Assembly (NCBI GenBank): GCA_026389655.1 | Contig: JAPLHL010000099.1 | Location: 1 to 5,778, forward strand | Direction: 5' to 3' | Origin: Chloroflexota bacterium | GTDB lineage: Bacteria > Chloroflexota > Dehalococcoidia > GIF9 > UBA5629 | Length of the DNA stretch: 5,778 nt | Shown: piece after piece, positions 1 to 5,778 of the stretch | Layout of the letters: every line of letters starts with the position of its first letter | How positions within the stretch are numbered: the stretch's first letter is position 1 | Translations under genes and position numbers: made by a program | Notes under the pieces: model-generated | What the model was told of the DNA's origin: nothing | The model's input: the letters and a program-made list of their open reading frames with translations, nothing else | The model's database searches: none

Positions 1-696
1 CTGCGCACCCCAGATAATCAGCACCGGGCAGTTTATCTCCTTCAATCTTCCGGGGATTTGGATTTCATCAATAACCATGTTTCTGATAACTACGGGCGGC
101 ACTTTCCTGGCGTTGGCAGTACTGAATACGTTGTAATAATAAGAGACAACATCGTCTGTTATCGATGATTTATCTTTCAGAACATGGCTTAGCACATACC
201 TGACAGACACAGGTGAAGCTAGGGACATAAGGGCTTCTCCCAGGGCCGGGATTTTCAGCAGTCTAAATAAGGGGAATTTCACGCTTCCGGGGTAACCTCC
301 GGAATCAACCAGTATCAGGGAAGATACCCTGTCCGGATATTTTAGACAGACCCCCAGAGCTATCTGTCCTCCCAGTGAATTTCCGACCAGCGTTGCCTTC
401 TTGATATTAAGCTTATCGAGGAGGGCTATGAGGAAACAGGCATAACCGTCGGCAGTATAAGGGAAATCGCCGGGCTTATCGCTGTAGCCGAAGCCGGGAA
501 GATCGAAGGCCTTTACGCTGAAGTGTCGGGCCAGATCAAATATATTGAGTCTCCAGTCACAGAGGGTACCCATAAACCCGTGTATAAGAACCAAAGGTGC
601 GCCTTCGCCCCTTTCCCATAGGCGGGTTTTTATGCCGTTAATATCATGAAATGAGCTCAGCTCATTAATGCTGGATATTGATATGCTGTCGGCCAT
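1..696 (-). CDS. Alpha/beta hydrolase, 3' end beyond window
   Basis: The first 232 codons of an alpha/beta-fold hydrolase are present; the gene leaves the window at base 1. The ATG at 696 is well fixed because an in-frame TGA lies only four codons upstream, although no clear Shine-Dalgarno precedes it. Residues 35-43 read LVLIHGFMG, the oxyanion-hole HG strand-loop. DLPGFGYSDKP at 65-75 is the usual loop after strand 4. GNSLGG at 105-110 is the nucleophile elbow, with Ser107 as the expected nucleophile. The visible part ends at CPVLIIWGAQ, just before the place where the family carries the catalytic Asp; the catalytic His would follow later, so the triad cannot be completed here. A variable cap domain should occupy about residues 135-215. 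There is no signal peptide, so it is probably cytoplasmic. The substrate cannot be told from sequence: esterase, C-C hydrolase, haloalkane dehalogenase-like and haloperoxidase-like members share these motifs. It lies 72 bases downstream of the tRNA gene on the same strand. Confidence 0.9.
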   Translation of the reverse strand, partial: MADSISISSINELSSFHDINGIKTRLWERGEGAPLVLIHGFMGTLCDWRLNIFDLARHFSVKAFDLPGFGYSDKPGDFPYTADGYACFLIALLDKLNIKKATLVGNSLGGQIALGVCLKYPDRVSSLILVDSGGYPGSVKFPLFRLLKIPALGEALMSLASPVSVRYVLSHVLKDKSSITDDVVSYYYNVFSTANARKVPPVVIRNMVIDEIQIPGRLKEINCPVLIIWGAQ

Positions 697-768
697 TTTA
701 CTTGATCAAACCCAATTTCATTTATCTAAATATGCCAGTGCTAACAATAACGTTCACAATTAAAGTAG

Positions 769-845
769 TGGCGCGCCTGGAGGGATTCGAACCCACGACC
801 CTTGGTTCCGAAGACCAATGCTCTTGTCCGCTGAGCTACAGGCGC
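769..845 (-). tRNA. tRNA-Arg (anticodon TCG)
   Basis: Read on the minus strand this folds as a 77-nt cloverleaf including an encoded CCA (769-771). The acceptor stem GCGCCTG pairs fully with CAGGCGC, with discriminator G. The D arm is GCTC/GAGC with GG in the loop. The anticodon stem TTGGT/ACCAA is perfect around loop CTTCGGA, giving anticodon TCG, which reads CGA and other CGN arginine codons. The variable loop is 5 nt and the T loop is TTCGAAT. One oddity is a T-T mismatch at the second pair of the T stem (GTGGG against CCCTC). Its 5' flank is not a normal tRNA leader but the remains of an integrase gene, and its first 19 bases recur within 2617-2637, marking it as an integration target. 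No clear promoter was recognised in the flank. Confidence 0.95.
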
Positions 846-847
846 AC
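827..847. repeat. Direct repeat copy 1, tRNA-Arg 5' end (putative att site)
   Basis: These 21 bases are identical to 2617-2637 in the same orientation. They comprise the first 19 bases of the tRNA-Arg gene (5' acceptor strand, D-stem 5' strand and the start of the D loop) plus two flanking bases. Beyond the tRNA end, imperfect similarity continues through the integrase tails at about 75% identity over the next 89 bases (848-936 against 2638-2726). On the other side identity stops at once, inside the tRNA. A repeat anchored in a tRNA gene and bordered by an integrase 3' end is the classic form of an attachment core. The recombination itself is inferred. Confidence 0.75.
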
Positions 848-985
848 GATATACAGTCCCCCACGTGCTGACGCTCCCCTGACGCTGGAGCTACAGCCTG
901 AGGCAGTACGAGATTCAGACTTCGGGCAACCGCCTCGCACTTCCACATATTCTACCAAAATTGTGCGTTACAGTACGTGGATCGA
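847..985 (-). pseudogene. Tyrosine integrase C-terminal remnant, internally deleted
   Basis: This is a broken relative of the integrase fragment at 2643-3065. At the upstream end, 941-985 encodes a block reading TVTHNFGRI, 78% identical in DNA to 2885-2929. At the downstream end, 848-936 encodes a tail resembling VLPQAVAPAS (the other copy reads VLPPAVAPAS), about 75% identical in DNA. Relative to the other copy, 154 nt are missing between the blocks, which removes the catalytic HxLRH, GH and Tyr segment and shifts the frame. The stop codon present in the other copy is also lost, so the frame runs on into the tRNA gene. It cannot encode an active recombinase. Its 3' end touches the 5' end of tRNA-Arg, as expected of an element integrated there. 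Confidence 0.75.
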
Positions 986-1001
986 ATTAGATGGCATATA
1001 G

Positions 1002-1042
1002 AATACAGGGTTGCACCTGATGCTAAGGTGCAACCCTGTATT
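1002..1042 (-). terminator. 17-bp perfect hairpin, likely katA terminator
   Basis: Bases 1002-1018 and 1026-1042 are perfect inverted repeats of 17 bp around a 7-nt loop, starting 19 nt beyond the catalase stop codon. Position and stability suggest a transcription end for the catalase. On the minus strand the stem is followed by TATTCTATATG-like sequence rather than a solid T run, so intrinsic termination is not certain. An RNA-stabilising 3' hairpin or the end of a mobile element are alternatives. Confidence 0.55.
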
Positions 1043-1061
1043 GTCAGTCATATGTGCAATG

Positions 1062-2528
1062 TTATTTTGGGACTTCGCTCAGTTTTATTCCTATAGCTTT
1101 AGCAACACCCTCGCCATAAGCTTTGTCAGCTTTCAAACAGTTGCTTATATGCTTGATTTTGATTTCCTTTGGTACATTGCTTATATCACGGGCGGTATTT
1201 TCAAAGAGAATTTTCTGCTGTGCGGGTTTCATCAGACGGAATAGCTTGCCTGGTTGGGTATAGTAATCACTATCATCTTCTCTGAAATTCCAGTGGTCAG
1301 CCGCACCTTCTAACTTGAGCGGTGGTTCTGCAAATTCCGGTTGCTGCTGCCATTCACCGTAGCTGTTGGGTTCATAACCCAGCGTGCTGCCGTGGTTGCC
1401 GTCAACTCGCATAGCGCCATCGCGGTGGTAACTGTTAACGGGACAGCGGGGAGCGTTAACAGGTATGAGGTGATGGTTTACACCCAGGCGGTAGCGCTGT
1501 GCATCACCATAGGAGAAAAGCCGGCCCTGGAGCATCTTATCAGGTGAGAATCCTATTCCTGGCACAATACTGGCCGGATTGAAAGCGGCCTGCTCAACGT
1601 CTGCAAAATAGTTTTCAGGATTGCGGTTAAGCTCCATAACGCCAACCTCAATTAAAGGATAATCCTTATGGTACCAGACTTTGGTCAAGTCGAAAGGATT
1701 ATATTTCATTTTAGCAGCGTCTTTTTCCGGCATGATCTGGAAATACATCTTCCAGCGGGGATAGTCACCCTTTTCAATACTATCATACAGGTCACGCTGG
1801 TGGCTCTCGCGATCTTTGGCAACGATTGCCTGTGCCTCTTGGTCAGTGAGGTTACGGATGCCCTGCTGGGTTTTCAAGTGGAATTTCACCCAGTACCTTT
1901 CATTTTTTACATTGATAAGGCTGAAGGTATGACTGCCAAATCCATGTATATGGCGGTAAGAAAAAGGGATGCCCCGGTCGCTCATGACAATAGTAACCTG
2001 GTGCAATGCCTCCGGGAGTGAGGTGAAAAAGTCCCACTGGTTACGGGCACTTCTCATGTTGGTGTGTGGGTCTCTTTTTACGGCATGGTTAAGGTCAGGA
2101 AATTTGAGCGGGTCGCGCAAGAAGAATACGGGTGTGTTGTTACCGACCAAATCCCAGTTGCCTTCTTCGGTATAGAACTTCATGGCGAAACCGCGTATGT
2201 CACGCTCGGCATCGGCAGCGCCCCGTTCACCCGCCACGGTAGAAAAGCGAACGAAGAGGTCGGTCTTTTTCCCCACAGCGGAAAAAATCTTGGCTTTGGT
2301 ATAACGGGTGACATTACGGGTAACAGTGAATGTGCCAAAGGCTCCGGAGCCTTTGGCATGCATGCGCCTTTCAGGAATGACCTCACGATCAAAATGGCCG
2401 AGTTTTTCTAGGTACCAGACATCCTGTAAGAGCGCAGGGCCTCTGGGGCCGGCAGTCATTGTATTCTGATTGTCTACGACGGGGGCACCAGCAGCGGTGG
2501 TCAGTTGCTTTTTCCTTTTCTTCTCCAT
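1062..2528 (-). CDS. katA: Monofunctional heme catalase (small-subunit, clade 3 type)
   Basis: This complete catalase of 488 residues decomposes hydrogen peroxide to water and oxygen in the cytoplasm. Counting from the ATG at 2528, the distal His is residue 57 in [14 protein letters not shown] and the conserved RFSTVAGE follows at 94-101. The distal Asn is residue 130 in VGNNTPVFF. The heme-ligand Tyr is residue 340 in [14 protein letters not shown], with the supporting Arg at 336. All key residues are intact, and the length matches small-subunit catalases, which lack the extra flavodoxin-like C-terminal domain. The ATG at 2528 is chosen because AGGAGG (2538-2543) sits 9 nt upstream; an ATG at 2534 and a TTG at 2537 lie too close to it. 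The gene stands alone, between a terminator-like hairpin and its own promoter region, and is enclosed by two tRNA-Arg-derived repeats, so it may be element cargo. Function is near certain; the symbol katA is by family convention. Confidence 0.97.
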   Translation of the reverse strand: MEKKRKKQLTTAAGAPVVDNQNTMTAGPRGPALLQDVWYLEKLGHFDREVIPERRMHAKGSGAFGTFTVTRNVTRYTKAKIFSAVGKKTDLFVRFSTVAGERGAADAERDIRGFAMKFYTEEGNWDLVGNNTPVFFLRDPLKFPDLNHAVKRDPHTNMRSARNQWDFFTSLPEALHQVTIVMSDRGIPFSYRHIHGFGSHTFSLINVKNERYWVKFHLKTQQGIRNLTDQEAQAIVAKDRESHQRDLYDSIEKGDYPRWKMYFQIMPEKDAAKMKYNPFDLTKVWYHKDYPLIEVGVMELNRNPENYFADVEQAAFNPASIVPGIGFSPDKMLQGRLFSYGDAQRYRLGVNHHLIPVNAPRCPVNSYHRDGAMRVDGNHGSTLGYEPNSYGEWQQQPEFAEPPLKLEGAADHWNFREDDSDYYTQPGKLFRLMKPAQQKILFENTARDISNVPKEIKIKHISNCLKADKAYGEGVAKAIGIKLSEVPK

Positions 2529-2537
2529 TTTCATCAA

Positions 2538-2543
2538 CCTCCT
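2538..2543 (-). promoter_or_regulatory. Ribosome binding site of katA
   Basis: The minus strand reads AGGAGG here, a full-strength Shine-Dalgarno. Its spacing decides the start: 9 nt to the ATG at 2528, against 3 nt to the ATG at 2534 and none to the TTG at 2537. Confidence 0.8.
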
Positions 2544-2549
2544 TTTATT

Positions 2550-2579
2550 ATTATATTGACCACATGTGCTTTCTGGAAA
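2550..2579 (-). promoter_or_regulatory. Candidate katA promoter
   Basis: On the minus strand a perfect TATAAT (2550-2555) is preceded at 18 nt by TTTCCA (2574-2579), which matches four of six bases of the -35 consensus. Initiation about 7 nt after the -10 box would give a very short leader beginning at or next to the ribosome binding site. The stretch 2542-2556 also matches 10 of the 14 fixed bases of the PerR-box consensus TTATAATNATTATAA, which would place a peroxide-sensing repressor over the -10 box. The local A/T richness makes chance matches likely, so both assignments are tentative. Confidence 0.4.
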
Positions 2580-2616
2580 TTTTTAGCCAGCAATTCATAA
2601 TATACTTGGGCGTGTT

Positions 2617-2637
2617 TCCGCTGAGCTACAGGCGCAC
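2617..2637. repeat. Direct repeat copy 2, truncated tRNA-Arg 5' end (putative att site)
   Basis: This is an exact 21-base copy of 827-847, containing the first 19 bases of tRNA-Arg on the minus strand (GCGCCTGTAGCTCAGCGGA). After that point the sequence diverges completely, with no anticodon arm, so it is not a tRNA gene. It lies between the catalase promoter region and the 3' end of the second integrase fragment. The same order, integrase tail then tRNA 5' end, is seen at 827-985. It probably marks the junction left by a second integration event. Confidence 0.75.
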
Positions 2638-2642
2638 AAATA

Positions 2643-3065
2643 TCAGGCCTCCGCGTGCTGATGCTCGTCTGACGCTGGAGCTACAGCCGGAGGCAGTACG
2701 GAGTCAAGGCTTTTGGCATCAGCCTCCTGAAGTCCTGGGGTAACGTGGCTATACACATTCAGGGTTATTGCCACTGTTGAGTGCCCCGGCATCTCGCTGG
2801 TGTTCATCCGAAGATAGTCAGCGAGATGCATCAATGATGCGCAGCTATGCCTCAAATCATGGAATCTAATGTTCAACCCCGTACTTCTTACTATTCTACC
2901 AAAATTATGCGTCACCGTACTGGGATTGAAGTACTTGCCATTACTGTGGCAGAACACCAGATCATCAAGCTGGATGTGCCCGAGTGCTGGAATCAGGTGA
3001 AGCTTTCTATAGCAGATACCGGAAGCGGGATAAACCCGGCGGATCTGCCCTATGTTTTCGACCAT
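2643..3065 (-). pseudogene. Tyrosine recombinase/integrase, C-terminal catalytic fragment
   Basis: An open frame of 140 codons starts at the ATG at 3065, but only residues from about 31 onward (base 2975 downward) look like integrase. It begins at LDDLVFCHSNGK, continues through NPSTVTHNFGRI (47-58), the box II motif HDLRH (69-73, catalytic Arg72), PGHST (His95) and the nucleophile region TLNVYSHVTPGLQEA with Tyr105, and ends in a short tail with TGA at 2643-2645. These are the second half of the phage-integrase catalytic domain. The first catalytic Arg, the core-binding domain and the arm-binding domain are missing, so it cannot work alone. The first 30 residues are antisense of the histidine-kinase fragment, so the gene was cut by a rearrangement and the ATG is fortuitous. 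LGHS of most relatives is PGHS here. Its 3' end lies 5 bases from the tRNA-derived repeat, consistent with an element integrated at tRNA-Arg. Confidence 0.85.
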
Positions 3066-3236
3066 TTTTACAAGGCAGACAAATCCCGTCAGAGGTTATA
3101 CGGTAATGCCTGGATAGGTCTGGCTCTCGTAAGAAATTACGTTGAATTGCACGGCGGCAAAGTATGGGTAGAAAGTGCTGTCGGAAAGAGCAGCACTTTC
3201 TACTTTATCATCAGTATAAGTAATACATCCGCCTGA
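2985..3236 (+). pseudogene. Sensor histidine kinase, C-terminal ATPase-domain fragment
   Basis: About 80 codons ending in TGA at 3234-3236 match the end of a HATPase_c domain. VKLSIADTGSGI carries the G1 box, FDHFYKADKSR is the F box, and GLALVRNYVELHGGKVWVES with GKSSTFYFII is the usual C-terminal stretch. The His-containing phosphoacceptor domain, the N box and any sensor are absent. The G2 box is damaged: NAWIG stands where GTGLG is expected. The same frame is open back to an ATG at 2847, but that part is antisense of the integrase fragment and shows no kinase similarity. It therefore appears to be debris of a two-component sensor kinase, not a functional gene. It converges on the peptidase gene with a 36-base gap. 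Its parental response regulator is not in the window. Confidence 0.8.
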
Positions 3237-3272
3237 TGCCTTGCCCCCACACAAAGTATTTCGAGCTTACAC

Positions 3273-5778
3273 TTATTTATTTCGGATTCTGAAGATATAG
3301 CTCACCTGGCCGTATGCTTCGTCTTTCATCCGCTCACGGAATGTGAGAGTGGCATCTCGTGGGCCGGTATTTATGGGGAATTTCACCATAAACCGGATAT
3401 CCATCTTCTCATCATTACCCACGACAATACCTGCGAGGCGAGTCACTTTGCCAGGCGCCACGCGTAACGGACGCCATTCCTGAAGCTCGCGGGCTTTTAT
3501 TGCTTTGGGTGCCAATTTGAGATCATCTCCGATGGCTGCCAGTTCATTTACCGCCAGGGGATAAAGCTGAACTTTATCAGCGGGCAACTCCTCTATCACC
3601 CCGGTAACCTTGAACATATGTATTCTTTCTTTGGGTGTTTGAGCCATAAAGGCCTTGATTCCCACCATCCTGATTGCTGGCATCCAGACGATAATACGTG
3701 TTCCTTCTGGCATATCTCTGGTATCGATCTCAAGAGCTCGCGCTTGATGTTTACCGGCCAGCCCGTTGATTTGAAACGCGCGTTCAACCTCCGGAGTATC
3801 CCCCATGGTGTCGGCGGGGATGTTTATGATATCGCAGTTGCGCCATGCATAGTTGTTACTCTTGCTGATGAAGTTATGGAACTCGGTGACATCGCTGATC
3901 AGTGTACGGTCCGGCGCAGGATCGACAGCGCTTTCAATGATACCAATGAAGCAGAAATGCCCGGTGCCGAGAGTGTCGATCTTGGCTCCTGTCAACAAGA
4001 TGCGCTGGTTTGCGGCTGTCGGTACCCAGAGCCCGCCGCCTGAAACGCTGGGGAAATCATAACTTCCCACTTCAGTCCAACTGGCCGGTGTGGGAAAGGT
4101 GGATACGGGTGAAATGAATACACGTAAAGTACCGGAAGCGGGTACTGAGCCGCGGTTGAATATACGGAAGTATACGTAATGATCCTCCGCTCCGAGGGGC
4201 TTTATCCCGATTGTTTCGCACAGGGATCCATTGGTTGTATCTCCTATCGAGGCTAGCGTCGCGGCATCTGCCTCCTGTCTTCGTAAGATAATATCGGGAC
4301 TCATACAACTTAGAGTGCCGGGTTCCACACCCTGGTCTGTGAGTGTGTCACGGATATAGAGGTCAGGCCCTATGCCGACTGCATAGAATGCCGTCTTGAC
4401 CGTTGCCAGGTAGTCCAGATTCTCAGGGTACAGGGACTGGCAGGCAAGGATGAAGGCAATACGGAAATCTGCGAAGTTCGACGTGTTGTTGAGCAGGCCG
4501 GTGGAGATAACTTCAAATAGCATCTGTTCCACCGGCGCCACACCGATGGCGGTAACCGGTACGCCTGAAATGCGGTTGGTGCCGCCGTTGATCATCAAGT
4601 AGACGGCATGGGCGATGATAGTGCAGTTGATATGTACGCCGCCCCAGTCATGGTTCCAGTCGTCAGGGCCAGTGTAACGGATACTGTAGTGATCGGGGTA
4701 GTAGCCATTAAGCATGCTGTTATATTTGGTAGTATCGCTGGTGGCATCATAATGCACGACATCGGCATCGTCACGGCTTGGGTCGGCTATATCTCTGCCG
4801 CGCCCCGTTATGCGATATTGCTGGCCGTGTTTCCAGGGCTGTGGACAGTCCACAGGGTAGCCGAGGGCAATAAAATATCCGCCAAGATCGGCTATAGCTT
4901 CATTAAGGGCGCCGGTCTCCACGTGGTAGTTTTGAACTATGTTGAAATAATTGTTCACGCCGTGGGTGCACTCGTGTCCGACGACATCCAGCGGGCACAT
5001 AAAATCGTAATTAACCCCGTCGCCACTGGCAAAATAAATCTGATGTTGAAGCGAATCCCAGTAAGCATTGTTGGAAAGATACTCATTATGAGCGTGTCCC
5101 TTGATGTCGAGTCCGCTGCCGTTCAAGCTATTCAGGTTATGCGTCGTATGGTAATAATTAATAACGTAGCTTACAAAACGGTGGATGTCCACCTCCTCTC
5201 TTTGGTCGTCCGCACGGTTGGAGGGAGTTGCTCCCCCGTTATCCCAGTTATCATTCGGGTCTACGGAATAGTTCGTCAGAGTTTGACTGGAGGAACCGGC
5301 ATCATCGTAGGTATGTATTGCAGGTTTGGTAATTACCGGCCAAGGGGATGAAGTCACAGTATCCCGCAGGCGGAAAGTCCCTCCTGATGCCTCGGAATTC
5401 AGAGCTGTGCCGTGTGAATAGTAACCGGTGCCTGTTCCCGTTTGAATTGCGCTGGTGCGGAAAAGCACTTTTCCGGTAATGGCATCAACAAAATAAATCC
5501 AATTGGGCTTTGTTTTACCCTCGCGATAGACGACTCCTATTTGCCAGCACAGGTAATTCTTCGGTTTTTCCCCCTCAACGTTAGCGGTAGCCGCATCTAC
5601 CACAAAAAGCTCCGGCTTCATAGCACTGAAGGCTTCGGCGCCGCGACCTGCATCCTTAATCGCAATTTCAGATGCTTGATCCGGTCCAATTTTAGGCTTC
5701 AAGGGCAGGTCGATTGAGTGAACCAAATCGGACTTGATAAGGTTGATGGTCCTGTCATTTCCATAATGGACGGAAATC
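3273..5778 (-). CDS. M4 (thermolysin-like) metallopeptidase, 5' end beyond window
   Basis: This is a zinc endopeptidase of the M4 family, probably secreted, with its N-terminus (signal peptide and most of the propeptide) beyond base 5778. The frame is open to the edge, so the TTG at 5726 is not taken as the start, and no Shine-Dalgarno precedes it. Residues are counted from that TTG. Residues 1-90 resemble the end of an FTP/PepSY propeptide, with WIYFVDAITGKVLFR. NAYWDSLQHQIYFASGDG (220-237) matches the thermolysin substrate-cleft strand. HECTH (251-255) is HExxH, with zinc ligands His251 and His255 and catalytic Glu252. NEAIAD (275-280) supplies the third ligand, Glu276. DWGGVHIN (360-367) carries the active-site Asp360 and His365. 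The catalytic region ends near ATVKTAFYAVGIG (441-453). About 365 further residues form beta-rich modules of unknown role: DLYIRDTLTDQGVEPG, then a segment like an Ig-type adhesion domain, then a terminal segment from about 645. All catalytic residues are intact. Substrate is unknown. Confidence 0.93.
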   Translation of the reverse strand, partial: ISVHYGNDRTINLIKSDLVHSIDLPLKPKIGPDQASEIAIKDAGRGAEAFSAMKPELFVVDAATANVEGEKPKNYLCWQIGVVYREGKTKPNWIYFVDAITGKVLFRTSAIQTGTGTGYYSHGTALNSEASGGTFRLRDTVTSSPWPVITKPAIHTYDDAGSSSQTLTNYSVDPNDNWDNGGATPSNRADDQREEVDIHRFVSYVINYYHTTHNLNSLNGSGLDIKGHAHNEYLSNNAYWDSLQHQIYFASGDGVNYDFMCPLDVVGHECTHGVNNYFNIVQNYHVETGALNEAIADLGGYFIALGYPVDCPQPWKHGQQYRITGRGRDIADPSRDDADVVHYDATSDTTKYNSMLNGYYPDHYSIRYTGPDDWNHDWGGVHINCTIIAHAVYLMINGGTNRISGVPVTAIGVAPVEQMLFEVISTGLLNNTSNFADFRIAFILACQSLYPENLDYLATVKTAFYAVGIGPDLYIRDTLTDQGVEPGTLSCMSPDIILRRQEADAATLASIGDTTNGSLCETIGIKPLGAEDHYVYFRIFNRGSVPASGTLRVFISPVSTFPTPASWTEVGSYDFPSVSGGGLWVPTAANQRILLTGAKIDTLGTGHFCFIGIIESAVDPAPDRTLISDVTEFHNFISKSNNYAWRNCDIINIPADTMGDTPEVERAFQINGLAGKHQARALEIDTRDMPEGTRIIVWMPAIRMVGIKAFMAQTPKERIHMFKVTGVIEELPADKVQLYPLAVNELAAIGDDLKLAPKAIKARELQEWRPLRVAPGKVTRLAGIVVGNDEKMDIRFMVKFPINTGPRDATLTFRERMKDEAYGQVSYIFRIRNK

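Noticed and set aside
760..948. Minus-strand open frame of 62 codons
   Set aside because: It joins the integrase tail to a translation of the tRNA gene after loss of the stop codon, so it is covered by the pseudogene at 847-985.
678..1001. Plus-strand open frame of 107 codons across the tRNA
   Set aside because: It is read antisense through the tRNA-Arg gene and the integrase remnant, so it is fortuitous.
2535..2537. TTG start for the catalase
   Set aside because: It directly touches the AGGAGG ribosome binding site with no spacer. The ATG at 2528 has a normal spacing.
2617..2637. Second tRNA-Arg gene
   Set aside because: Only the first 19 bases of the tRNA are present. The D-stem partner, anticodon arm, T arm and 3' acceptor strand are all missing.
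2459..2743. Plus-strand open frame of 94 codons
   Set aside because: It is antisense to the catalase start, its promoter region and the integrase tail, with no recognisable domain.
4608..5351. Plus-strand open frame of 247 codons
   Set aside because: It lies wholly antisense to the conserved catalytic region of the M4 peptidase, including HECTH and NEAIAD. Its Val/Ile-rich translation resembles no family I know, and the peptidase frame is unmistakable.
5724..5726. TTG as the start codon of the M4 peptidase
   Set aside because: The frame is open without a stop to the window edge, there is no Shine-Dalgarno before the TTG, and a signal peptide and most of the propeptide are expected further upstream.
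1..5778. CRISPR array, transposase or insertion sequence
   Set aside because: No regularly spaced repeats, no transposase motifs and no terminal inverted repeat pair bounding a gene were found.

Overview
This is a bacterial window. The supporting evidence is a bacterial-type tRNA gene with its 3' CCA encoded, Shine-Dalgarno-led genes, a tyrosine recombinase and histidine kinase debris. I cannot fix the taxon. Base composition looks close to balanced and the gene content fits a free-living bacterium with some oxygen exposure. A Chloroflexota-like origin crossed my mind from the style of the integrase and peptidase, but this is a guess. All intact genes lie on the minus strand. The only plus-strand coding trace is a kinase fragment.

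Layout, left to right. 1-696 (-) is the first 232 codons of an alpha/beta hydrolase that runs off the left edge. 769-845 (-) is an intact tRNA-Arg with anticodon TCG. Directly upstream of its 5' end, 847-985 holds a badly decayed tyrosine-integrase tail. A perfect 17-bp hairpin (1002-1042) follows, just past the stop codon of a complete heme catalase (1062-2528, -). Upstream of the catalase promoter region, the first 19 bases of the same tRNA-Arg gene reappear as part of a 21-bp exact repeat (2617-2637). A second, better preserved integrase C-terminal half follows (2643 to about 2975). It abuts, tail of one gene against the interior of another, the last part of a histidine-kinase ATPase domain (about 2985-3236, +). 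3273-5778 (-) is most of a large secreted-type M4 (thermolysin-like) metallopeptidase with a C-terminal extension of about 365 residues. Its N-terminus lies beyond the right edge.

Interpretation. The stretch from the tRNA to the kinase fragment reads as an old integration hotspot. Two related but clearly diverged elements appear to have landed at the 5' end of tRNA-Arg, one behind the other, and both then decayed. The catalase is the only intact gene between the two tRNA-derived repeats, so it is either surviving cargo or a host gene enclosed by later events. The hydrolase and the peptidase are ordinary flanking genes with no visible functional link to the catalase. I see no CRISPR array, no transposase and no new multi-gene system. 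The most unusual aspect is the tandem, 5'-end-directed tRNA integration scar bracketing a catalase.
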